Part shown: in pieces, positions 45,671 to 59,500 of the stretch
Layout of the letters: each line of letters begins with the position of its first letter
How positions within the stretch are numbered: the stretch's first letter is position 1
Source: Epiperipatus broadwayi
Taxonomy: Eukaryota; Onychophora; Udeonychophora; Euonychophora; Peripatidae
Assembly: GCA_028023455.1 (NCBI GenBank)
Contig: JAQFVV010006215.1
Span: 1,124,580 to 1,188,579 of the forward strand
Length of the DNA: 64,000 bases
Reading direction: 5' to 3'
Notes under the pieces: model-generated
Databases searched by the model: none
Told to the model about the DNA's origin: nothing
Seen by the model: only the letters and a program-made list of their open reading frames with translations
Translations under genes and position numbers: made by a program

Positions 45671-45845
45671 TTATATCAAATTAAAGCAGAAGTTATTGTA
45701 AACTCCCAACGAGCTATATGTAAACTAATACAAAACCGGTTAATAAATGAAAAAGTACACTTTCTATTTTTTCATTAATTGACAGGTTTGTATCAGTTTA
45801 TATATAACTTACTGGGAGTTTACAGTAACTTCCGCTTTAATTTCA
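45671..45845. repeat. Inverted repeat, orphan family
   Basis: Arms 45679-45755 and 45767-45843, about 77 bp each, with a 12-base loop; 'gtaaactcccaa' and 'tgggagtttac' face each other. About a dozen mismatches. No hammerhead box. Confidence 0.85.
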
Positions 45846-48800
45846 TTTATTTTGGGTTATTAGTATTTACATTTATATGGGTATGTTTTACAGCCTGGCA
45901 TATATATAAAGATTTCAATTAAATTTAATAAAACATTTGAGTGAAATAAATTAGTTATAATCTTATTATGCATTCGGTTTTAATCATTTTGATTTTGTAA
46001 TCAAAAAGCAATTAACCTTTATATATATGTATTTTGAATTTCAAAAACATTAATTGTTAATAGATATCAGTATAATAATAATAAAAGATTGTTTATATGC
46101 GGAAAGTCATTTAGGAAGCTATAATCAAATAATTAGGTTTATTTTCTTAGAAGATCATGAGGTCAAAGTTCATTTTGAATTTTTATTTTAAATTGAAATT
46201 AATGTTTATGAATATAAACTCACTTACGAATTAACGTCATCTTATTTAATTATCTGATCATGGCACTAAATAGTTTGTTTTTAGATGTGGTTTATATTGG
46301 CAATGCATTATGGGTACCGTCAATCAAGTAGTGCTATAATTTATAGATATGAAATTTCCACAAATGTCCATAATTCATAATTCTTATGTGTATAATAGTT
46401 ACAAAATGTAAAAACTATCATTAATATTAAATTCTTCACCTTGATTATAGCCCCAGTTCTTAATACAAATGATAACAAATTACAGAATAATATTATATTT
46501 TTAAATAATTGATAATATTTAAATATTTGATATGATTATAACAAGAAATTATTGCTATACAGAAAATAATTAATTTTTGTTGCTCAAGTTTAACTAAATT
46601 TGTTCTGCTCTAAAATAAGAGAAAATAAATTAGATAATTCCCTAGTCGATGACATTATAAAAATCAGTAATAATCGACAGATTTTTTGGAATTCTTTCTT
46701 GATATAGCTTGAGAAAAGAATGTGATATTATAAATCTTCTACATTTTTAACATTTTTTTTGCATTTATTTAATCTTATATAATAATTCTTTTACATAGAG
46801 AAAAATCATAATTGAAAATTTGGTTATTAAATTATCGTGCACATTTGAAAAAAAAAAAATATTGTGCATTATTTTACATGTTGAATTTGTTTATTAGATG
46901 TTTATTTAAATTTCATACATGCATGTAGATTCATTCTTTATACTAATTTATTCATAAAAAGAATTAATATAAATGTATCATTTAGATATTTATCTTTCCA
47001 TCTATATAAATAAAATTCAAATGTTTAATAAGCTTATAAACTATTATGTATACAAACACTGCAAATGACTATCTAAAACCTATTATAATTTCCCCCTTAT
47101 AAATAAATAATCATAAATCATAAATATAAAGACAAACCAATGTCTTACTTTTTTTAATGTTGTAATTCAAATCTAACTTGAAAACTTTGCGTGCGAAAAT
47201 ATACTTGTAAAATAATATAGGCGCTATTGCACCTGAACGCAAAGCTACTTTATACTTTTTTTATTTTACTTCTTTTAATGGAAAATTTTTATTCATAAAA
47301 ATAATTAATGTATCAACCACTTTCTTAGATGTCCTCAGAATCAACTTTTATTAATTAATTATAACATAATATTTTCAAATTAATATTGAAAAAAATAAAA
47401 AGTGTTACTTAAGATGCAGATAATGGCTTCATGAAAAAGATATTTGATTTAAAATTATGTTGTTTTTTATACATAAGATGTATGAAAAATAAAATAATAA
47501 TTTCTAAAGATAGTAAGATATCAATGGACAAAAAAATCCAAGTTGAAATAATAATATACTCATTTAAAAATAAATAAACATTAAATTATAATAATTTAAT
47601 ACTTATTATAATTAAACAATATTTTATATCAATATAGTCAGCCTACAACATTTGATTTTTCTTTTAGTTTCTGTTTATAAAACTGCATAAAGTTACTGAA
47701 CCTGTACTAGAATTACTCATTGATAATTTAAACATTTTTGAGGGAAATTGAATTCTTGTGAAAGGATATCATGATAAAGTAAAAATTGTAAATTAAACAT
47801 ATATTTTTGGAAAATCTTCTTAATAATTGTAAATTACATTTTTTTTTTAAATTTTCTTATTTGTTTTTTAATAACGAACAAAAAAAAAATCTACTGTAAA
47901 TATTGAATTTTATGAAATATGTTAGTAAAGGATTAAATCCATTATAAATGGCATATTTTAAAAATTTTCCATAAAAAAAAATGTTACTTAATCAAATTTT
48001 AAAAAAAGAATGGCAAACTATTGTTTTTGTTATTTTAATTATCTCCAACTGTTTGAACAAAAATCCAGAAGAAAGGCTAGAAAAAAGTTATAGTTTGCTG
48101 GTTTTATTGCTGAGACAACAGATGTAATTCTGGATGAGATGTAATAGTTATGGAGATGTGTCTGACATTTTCTTCAGAATTTGAATTCAATCCATGAATG
48201 CCAGGATGTTTACTCTAGTCACCAGATCAATAGAATGCTTTGGATAGTAACAAATTGTTTCATTTTTCAACATGTAAATGTTCAGTAAACTGAATAGTTT
48301 ATTGTAATACAGGTAGAAACTACATTTATTTTGAGATTATTTTGTAAAAACTTAAAAGGAAAACTATTTCACATTACAGGCAAATATTTTGTTTTTCACT
48401 GATGAACCCACATAATACCTGTTCAATTTTTGCTAACTATTTACATTTTTAGATTATTTTATAAAAATTATTATAAAAAATTTACTACTATTTTATTTAA
48501 ATACAGAAAAATGTTGAAAAAGTACAAATCTATTTCTACCATTTGGTATTTATTTTTGAATTATTTTTATAAAAAGATAGGTTCCACTATTTATATCTTC
48601 AAATATGCATCAATATCTAAAGTACATTGAATCTTTATTTATCAATTAGTTTTTCAGTATGACTGCAGAAGCTCCATGCAGTGTTTAAAAGCAGAAACTA
48701 AATAGAAAATCAAATGTAGTATGCCAACCATATAGGTATCCAATATCATATCAAAGCTAGCTAGTATAACATTGAGAACAAGTCACTTTTTGCATTAATT

Positions 48801-49580
48801 GATTAAATAAAAGTATAGCATGAATAGTTTTTCATAGGCTTATCTTATTTTTTTAAATTTGCTGTGTGACTTATTACAATGGTAAAGTATTGGCCAAGAG
48901 CTCAAGGTCATGAAACAGTTTTAAAACTTTCACCACTTGATTTTTTTTTTGTAAATTTATATATGAACTCACAAGCAACATATCATTTGATTATTATTAG
49001 TAATATTAGTATTTATTTTTAGTAACTTTCTATTTTTTATCTAGAAAATGTTATATCTATTATCTAGAAAATTTTATTTCAGTTTTAAACATGGACGACA
49101 TATTTTTAATAATGATTACATAAATTATAATTAGTAATGCAATAGCCTCTCCCAAACCATCTGCCATTCATTCCAAGTCTTTGCATGAATAGCTGAAACT
49201 ATATAAAAATAAAATTTGATTTTTAAATTGCATACATTTAAAAATAAAAAAGAATAATTTTTACAAAAAGGGAAATAATAGTGTTAAGAAGAAGAAAATA
49301 TAATAAAACATTTTTAAAAAATGAATTAACAATAACTACACAAATGACTGAGTACAAAACAAGGAAATAACTGAGTGAGAGATGATTAATGTGATCATTC
49401 CCAAAAATTGAGATTAATTATAGAATTTATATTCAATTTACAAATTATTTTTACTTTTTTATTTAATACTTTTTCCAAATTTGAGTATCTGAATTCATGG
49501 ATGGTAAGTCTGTAAATATGGAGAGACATGGTATGAAAAGTAAAAATAGACAACTGTTATATATCTTGACAAAACACTCC
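45846..49580. other. AT-rich sequence, nothing recognised
   Basis: No repeats shared with other parts and no coding signal. Confidence 0.5.
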
Positions 49581-50912
49581 ATTTTTGTTATCAAATATAT
49601 ATATATATATTTTATTTTTTTTTGTTTTTATCACTGCACCCTTCTTTGTTTCATATAACATCTATCCACCAGTACAAGAAATCAGGTGACCTTTATTCAC
49701 TATGCACACATTTTTCAAACAACCTTCATTCATCAGATGAGATTGAAATAACAACTACCAGAACTAACCTCTATGCTCATTGACAGCTCTCTCTCTCCCT
49801 CTCTCTCTCTCTATATATATATATCATTAAAAACCGGTCAACGTTTTTCAAACTGTTGTCAAGCTAACCTCCTTTTAACAATAAAGGTGAAATTCCACTT
49901 TTATTAATACCACTAAAGATTGCAACTTGACTACACACATTGAAATAATTGTTACAAAGACCTCTTTAAAAAGATAAATATAATCCATTTGAATGTATAC
50001 TACCAAATAGTCAATTATAACATTACAAACTGCAATTATAAATTCCAAATTGCACTCAAAATATTAGTTAAAAATAAGTGTAATAATGTTCAAGGCTAAA
50101 TGGGTTTGTAAGTAACCATTAAACAGCAGTCACCACTTAGACAATCTCAATATCAATAACAAATAACATTTTCAAACTGTTGTCATGGCAACTTCTTTTT
50201 AACAATAAAGGTGGAATCCCACCTTTATTAATGATCTAACACATGTATATAAACACCACAAAGAAGTTTAAATACACCTCTTTAAACAAGTAAATATAAC
50301 CTACTCTGAATGTAGATTAATAAATAGTCAATTACAACATTACAAACTGTAATTATAAATTTCAATTGCACTCAAAGTATTACTTAAATAATAAGTGTAA
50401 TAATGTTCAAGACTAAATGGGTTTGCAAGTAATCATTAAAAATGAGTCAACATGTAGGCAACCTAATATCAATAACAATCAGCAATCTCAATCTGTTATC
50501 AAAGCAACCCCCTTTTAATAATAAAGGTGGAATATACTCATAAAGACACTAGCAGTTGCAACTTAACCACAGAGATTGAAATTTATTGATACAAAGAAAT
50601 TTATAATTGCAGTTTGTAATGTTATAATTGACTATTTATTAGTCGACATTCAGAATAGATTATATTTATCTATTTAAAGAGGTTTATTTAAACTTCTTTG
50701 TATCAATCATTTCAATCTTTGTGATCAAGTTGCAATCTTTAATGTCGATATAAGTATATTAGATCATTAACAAAAGTGGGATTTCAACACTATTGTTAAA
50801 AGAAAGTTGCCTTGACAACAGTTTCAAAATAGTGATTGCTATTAATATTGGGATTATCTAAATGTTGATTGGTTTTTAATGATTATTTACAAAACTATTT
50901 AGCCTTGAACAT

Positions 50913-50972
<60 letters not shown>

Positions 50973-51050
50973 TGTCAAGTTGAACATGAAATGTTCCGGT
51001 ATTTATTATTTCTATCTCATCTGATGAATAAAGATCATGTTATATATATT
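49580..51050. repeat. Family D composite: about 2.4 tandem units plus one inverted unit
   Basis: Direct units recur with a period of about 320 bp (landmark 'caaactgttgtc' at 49849 and 50173, diverged 'caatctgttatc' at 50489). Then an inverted unit follows (about 50590-50920), and (CT)n/(GA)n plus (TA)n tracts sit at the two ends (49784-49822 and 50915-50972). The outermost flanks are also inverted: 'catcagatgagattgaaat' at left and 'tctatctcatctgatga' at right. Each unit has a hairpin 'aataaaggtgg' with 'ccacctttatt'. The layout is the same as family C, but no hammerhead core could be confirmed. A solo copy lies at 2.5-2.8 kb. Confidence 0.85.
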
Positions 51051-51668
51051 ATGCCCTTACCAAAAGAAGAAATCCTACTGAATAAAAGAATCGAGCTAAC
51101 TAGGATATACAATATTAAACTTCGATTGGATTACATAAACTATAGCCTTTAAAATAATACTGTTCTGACTAGCTCAAGATATATTACTAAGATACAATAT
51201 CTAATAAAACAATATTTTAATAATTAAATAAAAGAAAACTTATTAGAATAAAATATCATATCACTTAAATTCAATATAATAATTAGGGTTCCAACTATAA
51301 TACTCGATCTATTCATTTCAATAATAAATTTAACTTATCAAAACTTGTTGAAGAATATAAATAAACATGGTTCTACCCAACATAACAAATATAATTTTGA
51401 AACTCTTATCATGAGATGTTCAGTAACATACACTGGCTTAAATGTTGAGAATACATCCCAACAGATGCATAAGAATATTATCCCACCAAATTCACATAAC
51501 ATGTCTTTAGACACACATATATAATAACTCTAAAGTATGATTTATAAATTTATTACAGAAATGACAATAAATTACTTGATATTTTTTTAGTAAAAATACT
51601 AAGTGGACATTTCACATTAGCTAATAATTTCTTACTCATTATCTTTCAATAGAAAATTTTACCATTCT
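51051..51668. other. AT-rich sequence, nothing recognised
   Basis: No features. Confidence 0.5.
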
Positions 51669-52120
<452 letters not shown>

Positions 52121-52619
52121 TCATCTCCAACAAACTAATAACAAAATAAATTAACTAATTAACACCCTATAGTTAAATATACTGAGCGATTTTACATAAT
52201 ATCTAACTACTCTTACAGAATAATAACAATAATAAGCAACTAAAATAATTTAATGTCTCTCAATATTAAGCCTATTTAATGATTAAAGTTTAGCAATAAA
52301 ATAATATAATAAATTTTAATTAAACATTGTACAATCTTTCTTTGTTTAATGTGGCATCCCTAAAAATATAATGTATTTGAATACTGTGGCAATATCAAGT
52401 ATCTCTCATTCATGTTGTATCAGTTTAAAATAATTATCAATGACCAGTCTTCTATGATGATGATAATAATATACTTTGTTACTTAATCAAATATAATATA
52501 AATAAGATCTAAGTAATCTTTAAGGATCATATAAAATAAGTAATATTTCAAATTATTAATTTCTGTGAATCATGCATATAAAATAAAAAATCAAATAAGC
52601 AACACAGATAAATCACAAC
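52121..52619. other. AT-rich sequence, nothing recognised
   Basis: No features. Confidence 0.5.
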
Positions 52620-52781
52620 TTGACTAAGATAATCAAAATAAGAGTCATAGATCATATGATGCTATATCTTAAGCTTGTAAGTTATAAACAGCGAGGATTG
52701 CCAATTCCTCTACAAGCTTTATGTTAAATGCTTAGCCAGAGCCAGCACTTAAAATATCTCTGTCAGGAACCCCTGCCCAAA

Positions 52782-52822
52782 TCCCTGACCATGGTTTTGT
52801 GCTTTGGCACTCCTCAGAGAGG
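52782..52822 (-). ncRNA. Type I hammerhead (family C-b), one core base lost
   Basis: Minus strand: stem I CCTCT/AGGGA, box CTGAGGA (52817-52811), stem II GTGC/GCAC around CAAA, then AAAAC instead of GAAAC, stem III ACC/GGT, GTC. Stem II differs from the plus copy (ATGC/GCAT) by a change on both sides, which keeps pairing. Confidence 0.75.
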
Positions 52823-53401
52823 TGTCGGGGTAGGTTCAGACACTAGATCTCAAAATACCAACCCAAAGCCAAGCACTTATCTAAAAAATTATCTATTGAG
52901 TGGAAAATCTGAAATTTTCAGACATCTACATGTCTTCAAACCCAGTTTTCCAACTCAAATAGCTATATGGGTCTGATAGATCTTCAGCCATACCATATAT
53001 TAGTAGTCTTAGCAATATAAAATTGCATAAGACTTTTGGCAGAGACTATAAATAGTCAAAATAAGAGTCATAGATCACATAAAACTTGTAGAGGAATTGG
53101 AAATCCTCACTGTTTATAACTTACAAGCTTAAGAGATAGAGTCATGTGATCTATGACTCTTATTTTGACTATTTATAGTCTCTGCCAAAAGTCTTATGCA
53201 ATTTTATATTGCTAAGACTACTAATATATGTTATGGCTGAAGATCTATCAGCTCCATATAGCTATTTCAGTTGGATAGCTGGGTTTGAAGACATGTAGAT
53301 GTCTGAAAATTTCAGATTTTCCACTCAATAGATAACTTTTTAGATAAGTGCTTGGCTTTGGGTTGGTATTTTGAGATCTAGTGTCTGAACCTACCCTGAA
53401 A

Positions 53402-53442
53402 CCTCTCTGAGGAATGCCAAAGCATGAAACCATGGTCAGGGG
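53402..53442 (+). ncRNA. Type I hammerhead self-cleaving ribozyme (family C-b), apparently intact
   Basis: Stem I CCTCT (53402-53406) with AGGGG (53438-53442, one G.U). Box CTGAGGA 53407-53413 (N7 = G). Stem II ATGC (53414-53417)/GCAT (53422-53425), loop CAAA. GAA 53426-53428. Stem III ACC (53429-53431)/GGT (53434-53436), loop AT. Cleavage nucleotide C 53437 (GTC). All invariant positions are satisfied. Confidence 0.85.
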
Positions 53443-53551
53443 TTTGGGGAGGGGTTCCTGACAGAGATATTTTAAGTGAGGGCTCTGGCTAAGCATTTAT
53501 CATAAAGCTTGTAGAGGAATTGGCAATCCTCACTGTTTTTGACTAAGATAA

Positions 53552-56500
53552 GTTTCAAAAACAGTTAACAAATTTATTTATAAATTTAAACAATATTATA
53601 TTATTACAATATTATAATAATTTATAATATGAAAAAATATTTACAAAAGTAAAGTAAGAATTAACATCATTTAACATAAAATATATATACATTTACAGTA
53701 AATCTTACTAATAAATACAAAAAATAAAATAAGATAGCTTTCACTCCAACCATTTCAAAATAAAATCAAACTTACAACAGTAATGGTAATATGTAATCAT
53801 AAATTTTTGTAACTTAAATAACTTTGATTTATTTATAATAAAATTTAATGAACTATCCATAATTTATATTGCTTGTCATTTGTATTTATGTTGCTTGTCA
53901 TTTGTATTACTTTTTGTTTTTATATCCTTTTATTCATTAAAGTATTCAAAATCATTTTCACTATTCTCACATTCATTCTGACTTGAATATGCATCTGTTT
54001 GAGCTAACTGATTGCTACTACTTGTATGAGTATCAATTATTCATCTCTTGTGTTATATAGAATGGCAATCAAACATCTCAACATTTTTTGTGAAAGAAAT
54101 TTCTATATACTTCATCTTGTCCTCTCACAAAATTATCAACTTCAAATGGTTTAGTCACATTACTTTACTAACTTATAAAACTATCTTCTACGATGATTCC
54201 TGTAGTGATAGATAGCAATTAAAGTGTAGAATATGGAATAATAACAAGAATAACTAAAAAGAATAAGATAATATCATCATGGATACCGTGAAAATCATAA
54301 GAATATGTCCATATTCTTCAGGCACCTAAGAATCAAGTCATGGCTCTATTATAGCACTTATTGAGGATAAGGAAATGCAACTGTCCATGGAAAATAATAT
54401 ACAGCTCTATATTATCTGTATATTTTAATAACTTTAAAATATGGAAATATAATTCACATGCAACAGTTTTCAACATATCCCTAACACCTAGGATTTCATA
54501 TGAATATTATTCTCCTGACCACCATCCTATATCTTCCACACCAAATAATTCACTTAACATTGTAAAATATGCAAAGTACATTCTAAAATAATTTCCAAAA
54601 CACAATATTAAAGAAACAACAAAAATATAAATTCATGTCAAGATGGTTTTTTAAAGTTTTAATGCACAAATGATCATGATAACAAACATATATTCATACT
54701 TGTTATATACAATTTAGAGATCAGTATTAGGTCTTTTTTATAACACTCATAAAAAAACTACACATTAATAATGTAACAGTGATATCTAATGTATGCATAT
54801 TCAAGCCTTCATATTAATTAAATATTTTAAAATATCCTTTGATGTTTTTAAACATTCATCCACATTTATCAATTCTTTTATAAAAATACACATGATGATA
54901 ATTTTATCAATGGTTCATTCCACTGTTTAATATTAAATTTAAGCAATGTGAAATATTAATCTTAAAATACTAAATCATTTTTAAAAAATGCACAAATTAT
55001 TAAGCAAAATATAATCTAAATAATAATAAAAAAATTACCAATGATCTCATTATATTGTTAAGATCATTCACAGAAATTTGCTTCTTGTACCATACATTCA
55101 AAAAACCAGTTACAATTGTAATTTGCCTTGTTCAGAAAATTACTTTCTGAATACCCATTTGTTTTGTTTTTAAAACATAATAATAAAATTAATCTCTCTT
55201 AAGATTAAATTTAAAATATAATAACAAGGTAGTTTTAAAATAAAAAAATGTAATATTCTAAAATACTAACATTAGACTTAATATTATTAATAACAGTAAT
55301 AAGGTTTTAAAGTTTTGCAAAGATTTTTTTCTCTCCTGCTCATAAGTTAAATGCTTGTCAGGAATCTTGCATCATTGGCTAGTTGTTTGGACAGTTTTGT
55401 GCACAAATCATATTCTTATATTGGTGTCATTTGAAGAAATGTACAAATAATAATAAAATATGATTAAATGTAACAAAACATATGGAAAATATTAACATCC
55501 TGTAAGATAAAAAAATTTTCAGTCCTTTCTGAAAATTTTTATCCAGACAATGAATATCTTCATGGAATAATAACTCAAAATCAATTTTATATTACATATT
55601 TTCTTATATATGTTTCAGCCATTGTGTGTAGCAAATATATTGCAGAAAATATAAGTAACCTTTGCATTTTCTGTCAAAATATTAGTAGCAAACATTATAT
55701 AATATAAATTATTTATTTAAAACATTTATCAGCAGACATAAAGTTCACAAATTAAAATAAATTTCTTTATTTAAAAATATATGATTTTTATATCCTTTTA
55801 AACACATACCTTTTCACTAAATATTTTTCTTTTGCAGGTAAAAACAGCTATATCATTCAAAGCATATGTTAACTGATATAATTTTAATCTTTTAAAAAGA
55901 TGAATTGGAATTCATTATTTCCAGATTATGTTAAAATATAATTAATAGCAAGAGCTTTTAAAAGCATAAAAGACATTCAAAAGCCATCTTTTTCCATTTG
56001 TCTTTAAATACATTGTTCTTAAAATGTAAGGCCATTTTGATTACTTTAAAGACCAATCAAATGTGAATTATTACTATCAATTATATAATAAAAACAGATG
56101 TTCATCACACCATAAAAGATTTTAAATTCAGTTTTTAAACTTAGATACAGGTCTTAACTTTTTCACTTTCTTCCAAATTTAATACTACAATAATGATATT
56201 TAAGAAATATTCTATTCCTTTTAATTAACTTTAATATATTTTATTAGCTTCATTGTAATATGATAAAGTCATTTCAAATAAATGTTCATTCATCCAGGCA
56301 TACTATTTATAAAAAAATTAAAATTCTTACATAAACCTTCTCTGGTTTTGTTGTATTTTCCTTGGAATTTGATGTTCATTGCCCCAATAGTTAAGTAACT
56401 ATTATCACATTCCATAGAATTATTGAGGTCCTAAGCCAAGTTCAAGTAGAACAAATTGACAGGGAACTTTGGTGTTTAGTGAATCATTATTTAAGTAGTT

Positions 56501-59500
56501 ATCCCAATTATATTTTCAAAAAACACTTTCAAATAAAATAATAATTTTAAAGAAATTACTATTGTCAGAATATAAAATAATAATTATAAATTTTAAACTA
56601 AATCTATCTTAATCCAAATCTGTAAATCACTGAAAATCTGAAATCACTGAAAATTATAGAAAATCTGTCTAGACTGGCCCCAACCTCTGTTTTTATACTG
56701 ATCTTAATCCAATGATTTTATTGGTCAATACTACTTGTAACAATCTTCTAATTTACATAGTTACATCAATGTCATTTTTAAAATTGAGTTTTAAAACTAT
56801 GAGTCATTAATTATTAAATATCAAATTATTTAATGCCTTAAATATTAAATATTTTTATCTAATAAATTAAATATTCTTATTAAAACATTTTTTAAATATT
56901 TAAATAACTTAAAATTGATTTAAAATAAAATACTACACCTAAATAAAATAATAATTTTATTCATTGCTTTTCTAATATCTTTAAACTTACTATATATTAC
57001 ACTTTATTATGTATCAAATTTTGTTAGGTTGCTAATACTTTCAAAACATTCTAAACATTTATTAAATTAACTTATCATTTTATATATTTTAAACAAAAAT
57101 AATTACCAGAAATATATAAAATATTTACTGCTATAATAAGGCTATTCTACCATTGTAGCATCTTTTAAATATAATACATAAAAATTAATATTATCTTTTA
57201 GATAATTTATTGTATTATTTCATATTTAATTCATCTCAAAATGAGTTCAAACTATCTAATATATCTTTATAACCTCCTATCTACTGAGTTTAAACCCCTA
57301 CTACCTCAATATCAAAATTATATGCTAAAATAACTAAATTTCATTTTTTTAATATAACTACTTTTCCAATCCTATCTAAACTATCTGTACCTATTATAAA
57401 GGGTACTATATATATATAACTGTGATCTTTAGCTTTGCTCAAAGCTAAATGCCAGGGCATATCTTATGCCAAAATTTCTAAAAAAATTAGTTTTATTTTA
57501 TATTAAATAGATTATTGAATGCTATGATTCCACATATAAAAATTCACTAGATCAATATATTCGTAAATTTTATAGTTGTAAAATAATTTTGAGAGCTTGA
57601 CTTATAATATTTTCATTCTTAAATAGTGCTTATCATGCCAAAATATTTAAATTTTTAATAATTGATAGTTTAAAATAATTAGTAATGTATTTTTAAAGTT
57701 AAAAATGTTAATGTAGTCAAAATTTAACCATTAAAATATTTTAAAAAGCTAATACTAATTTTAGAATTAAATAACTGAGTTCAAACTCTAATAATTAATT
57801 TAAGTTCATAATCTTCTAACTTCATTTTACTTTTAATATTAAACTTTATAGTTAAGTATTTTAAATTTATTCACTCAAAGAAGTTATAATAAAGCTAATA
57901 ATAATAGGATTTAAAATAGTAGATATATAAATGCTTGAATGAATGGATAAATGTACTATTTTATTTTAACATTTATTTATTTTAAAGTATTTATTAAATG
58001 TCTAATTTTAAAAAGACAATATAAAATTATATTCTGAGCAACTTTTATATGTTAAATGAACATATTAGATATTATGGATAATACTGATTTTATTTTAAAC
58101 AATGTAAATTTTATTTATGTAATATTTTATTTTATTCTTATGTTTGTATTTGTAAATGATTATTGTTATAAGAAATATTTTTAAATTTGTTTAGATAGGG
58201 AAATTAATTTATTTTAAAAGTTAAATATTAATTAAGTTTTTGGTTAGCAACCTTCCTTAGTTTCAGTAGAATGTGGATTCAAATCTATAAAGGGAAGAGG
58301 CCATAGATTTAAATGTCAATAATCCATATTTAAAATGGTTATCTGATCCAAGCTATAAAATTAAGTAACACATATCTTCACACACTCTGGTAATAAATTC
58401 TACTTTTTGCATTTGTATTTCTAAATTACAGTATCTAATTAACAAGTCTAATTTTATTTAAACCTCTTTATTTTTTAGCTTAAAGTAATGCTAGGTTAGA
58501 ATTTAAATTGTCTAGGCATAACATCTAAATAGGACTTTAAGAACTAGGAATCTTCATTCCAGCCAACATTATTGAGTTAGTTAATTGTTACAATGTTTAA
58601 AATTTTAATATTTAAACTTCACACCCTAGAAAACATTGAACATTATTATTGTCATCATGAAATACTTAAATTATTACTTCACTAAATGTTATATATATAT
58701 ATATATATGCATTGTTTGCATAAATAATGAAGCTAGAATAAAATGAAATTTTTTAATTTATTAAAATATAAAGCTATTAAATTAAAGAGCTGAGCACTTT
58801 CAAGAGACTCCCTGCTCTCATACTCATGGCTATTGTTGTCATCATGATGATGTACAGACTGATATTAATTTCAAAACATTTAAACATGTTTCATGTTTAA
58901 GTTTGCTCTAAAGTGTTTGAAACTCTTTGCATCAATAACAATGTTTTTATCCTATTTTCTGAGAGTATTCAGTTTGTATAAAATATTATCTGAAATTAAT
59001 TTACTTCATGTAAGAAACTTTGAATTTAATTTATTAAAGACTTAGTTTATTATGATGAGTATATTATCCATTGTGTCTAAAATCATTCACATATTTACAA
59101 AAAGAAAATATTTGACTTCATTAATAATGACAAGCTTTTGTGATTTTATTTTAATAAAACATTAATTACTTTATGGCAGCATAAATAGGAATTTGTTTAT
59201 GTTTTGTTCTATAAGGAGAAAAGAAATACAATTCTTGGAGCCAGAGGAGACAAACCAATTGACATATCATAGACAAATGCTTAATAAATATTGTAAAATA
59301 TTAAAATAATTTACTTACATTATTGAGGAAAATATAAAATAATTTTGAAAATAATATATTTGAATTGACTTTAAGTGAACTTTACTTGTTATTAATTATG
59401 AAAGCCTGCATACTCTCTCTTGCCTCTTTCTTAGTGTTTCTATGAAAACAACCACTATAGTTTTAAAATGTGATATTTGAAAAGAAGTATTTCTCCTGCT

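Larger units (their letters stand above)
52620..53551. mobile_element. Family C (subtype b) composite inside one 13-bp target-site duplication
   Basis: Insert 52633-53538 lies between ttgactaagataa at 52620-52632 and 53539-53551. It contains a minus unit (about 52660-52990) with a hammerhead at 52782-52822. A central palindrome follows (about 52990-53225, 'gactcttattttgactattt' in both directions), then a plus unit (about 53226-53538) with a hammerhead at 53402-53442. 'aagcttgtagaggaattgg' occurs at the centre and at the right end, showing that a partial head-to-tail unit is included. A single duplication around everything argues that the composite integrated as one molecule. The 82-codon ORF present on both strands (52728-52976, 53496-53248) is palindrome symmetry. 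Confidence 0.9.

Noticed and set aside
49725-49775. Hammerhead in family D flank (CTGATGA on the minus strand)
   Set aside because: No stem II with more than two pairs and no convincing stem I; the box alone is not enough.
49830-50545. CRISPR-like array
   Set aside because: The repeats are about 320 bp long and diverged, and the sequence is eukaryotic.
52728-53496. Two 82-codon ORFs of similar sequence on opposite strands
   Set aside because: They are the same repeat segment in the two arms of a family C fold-back.
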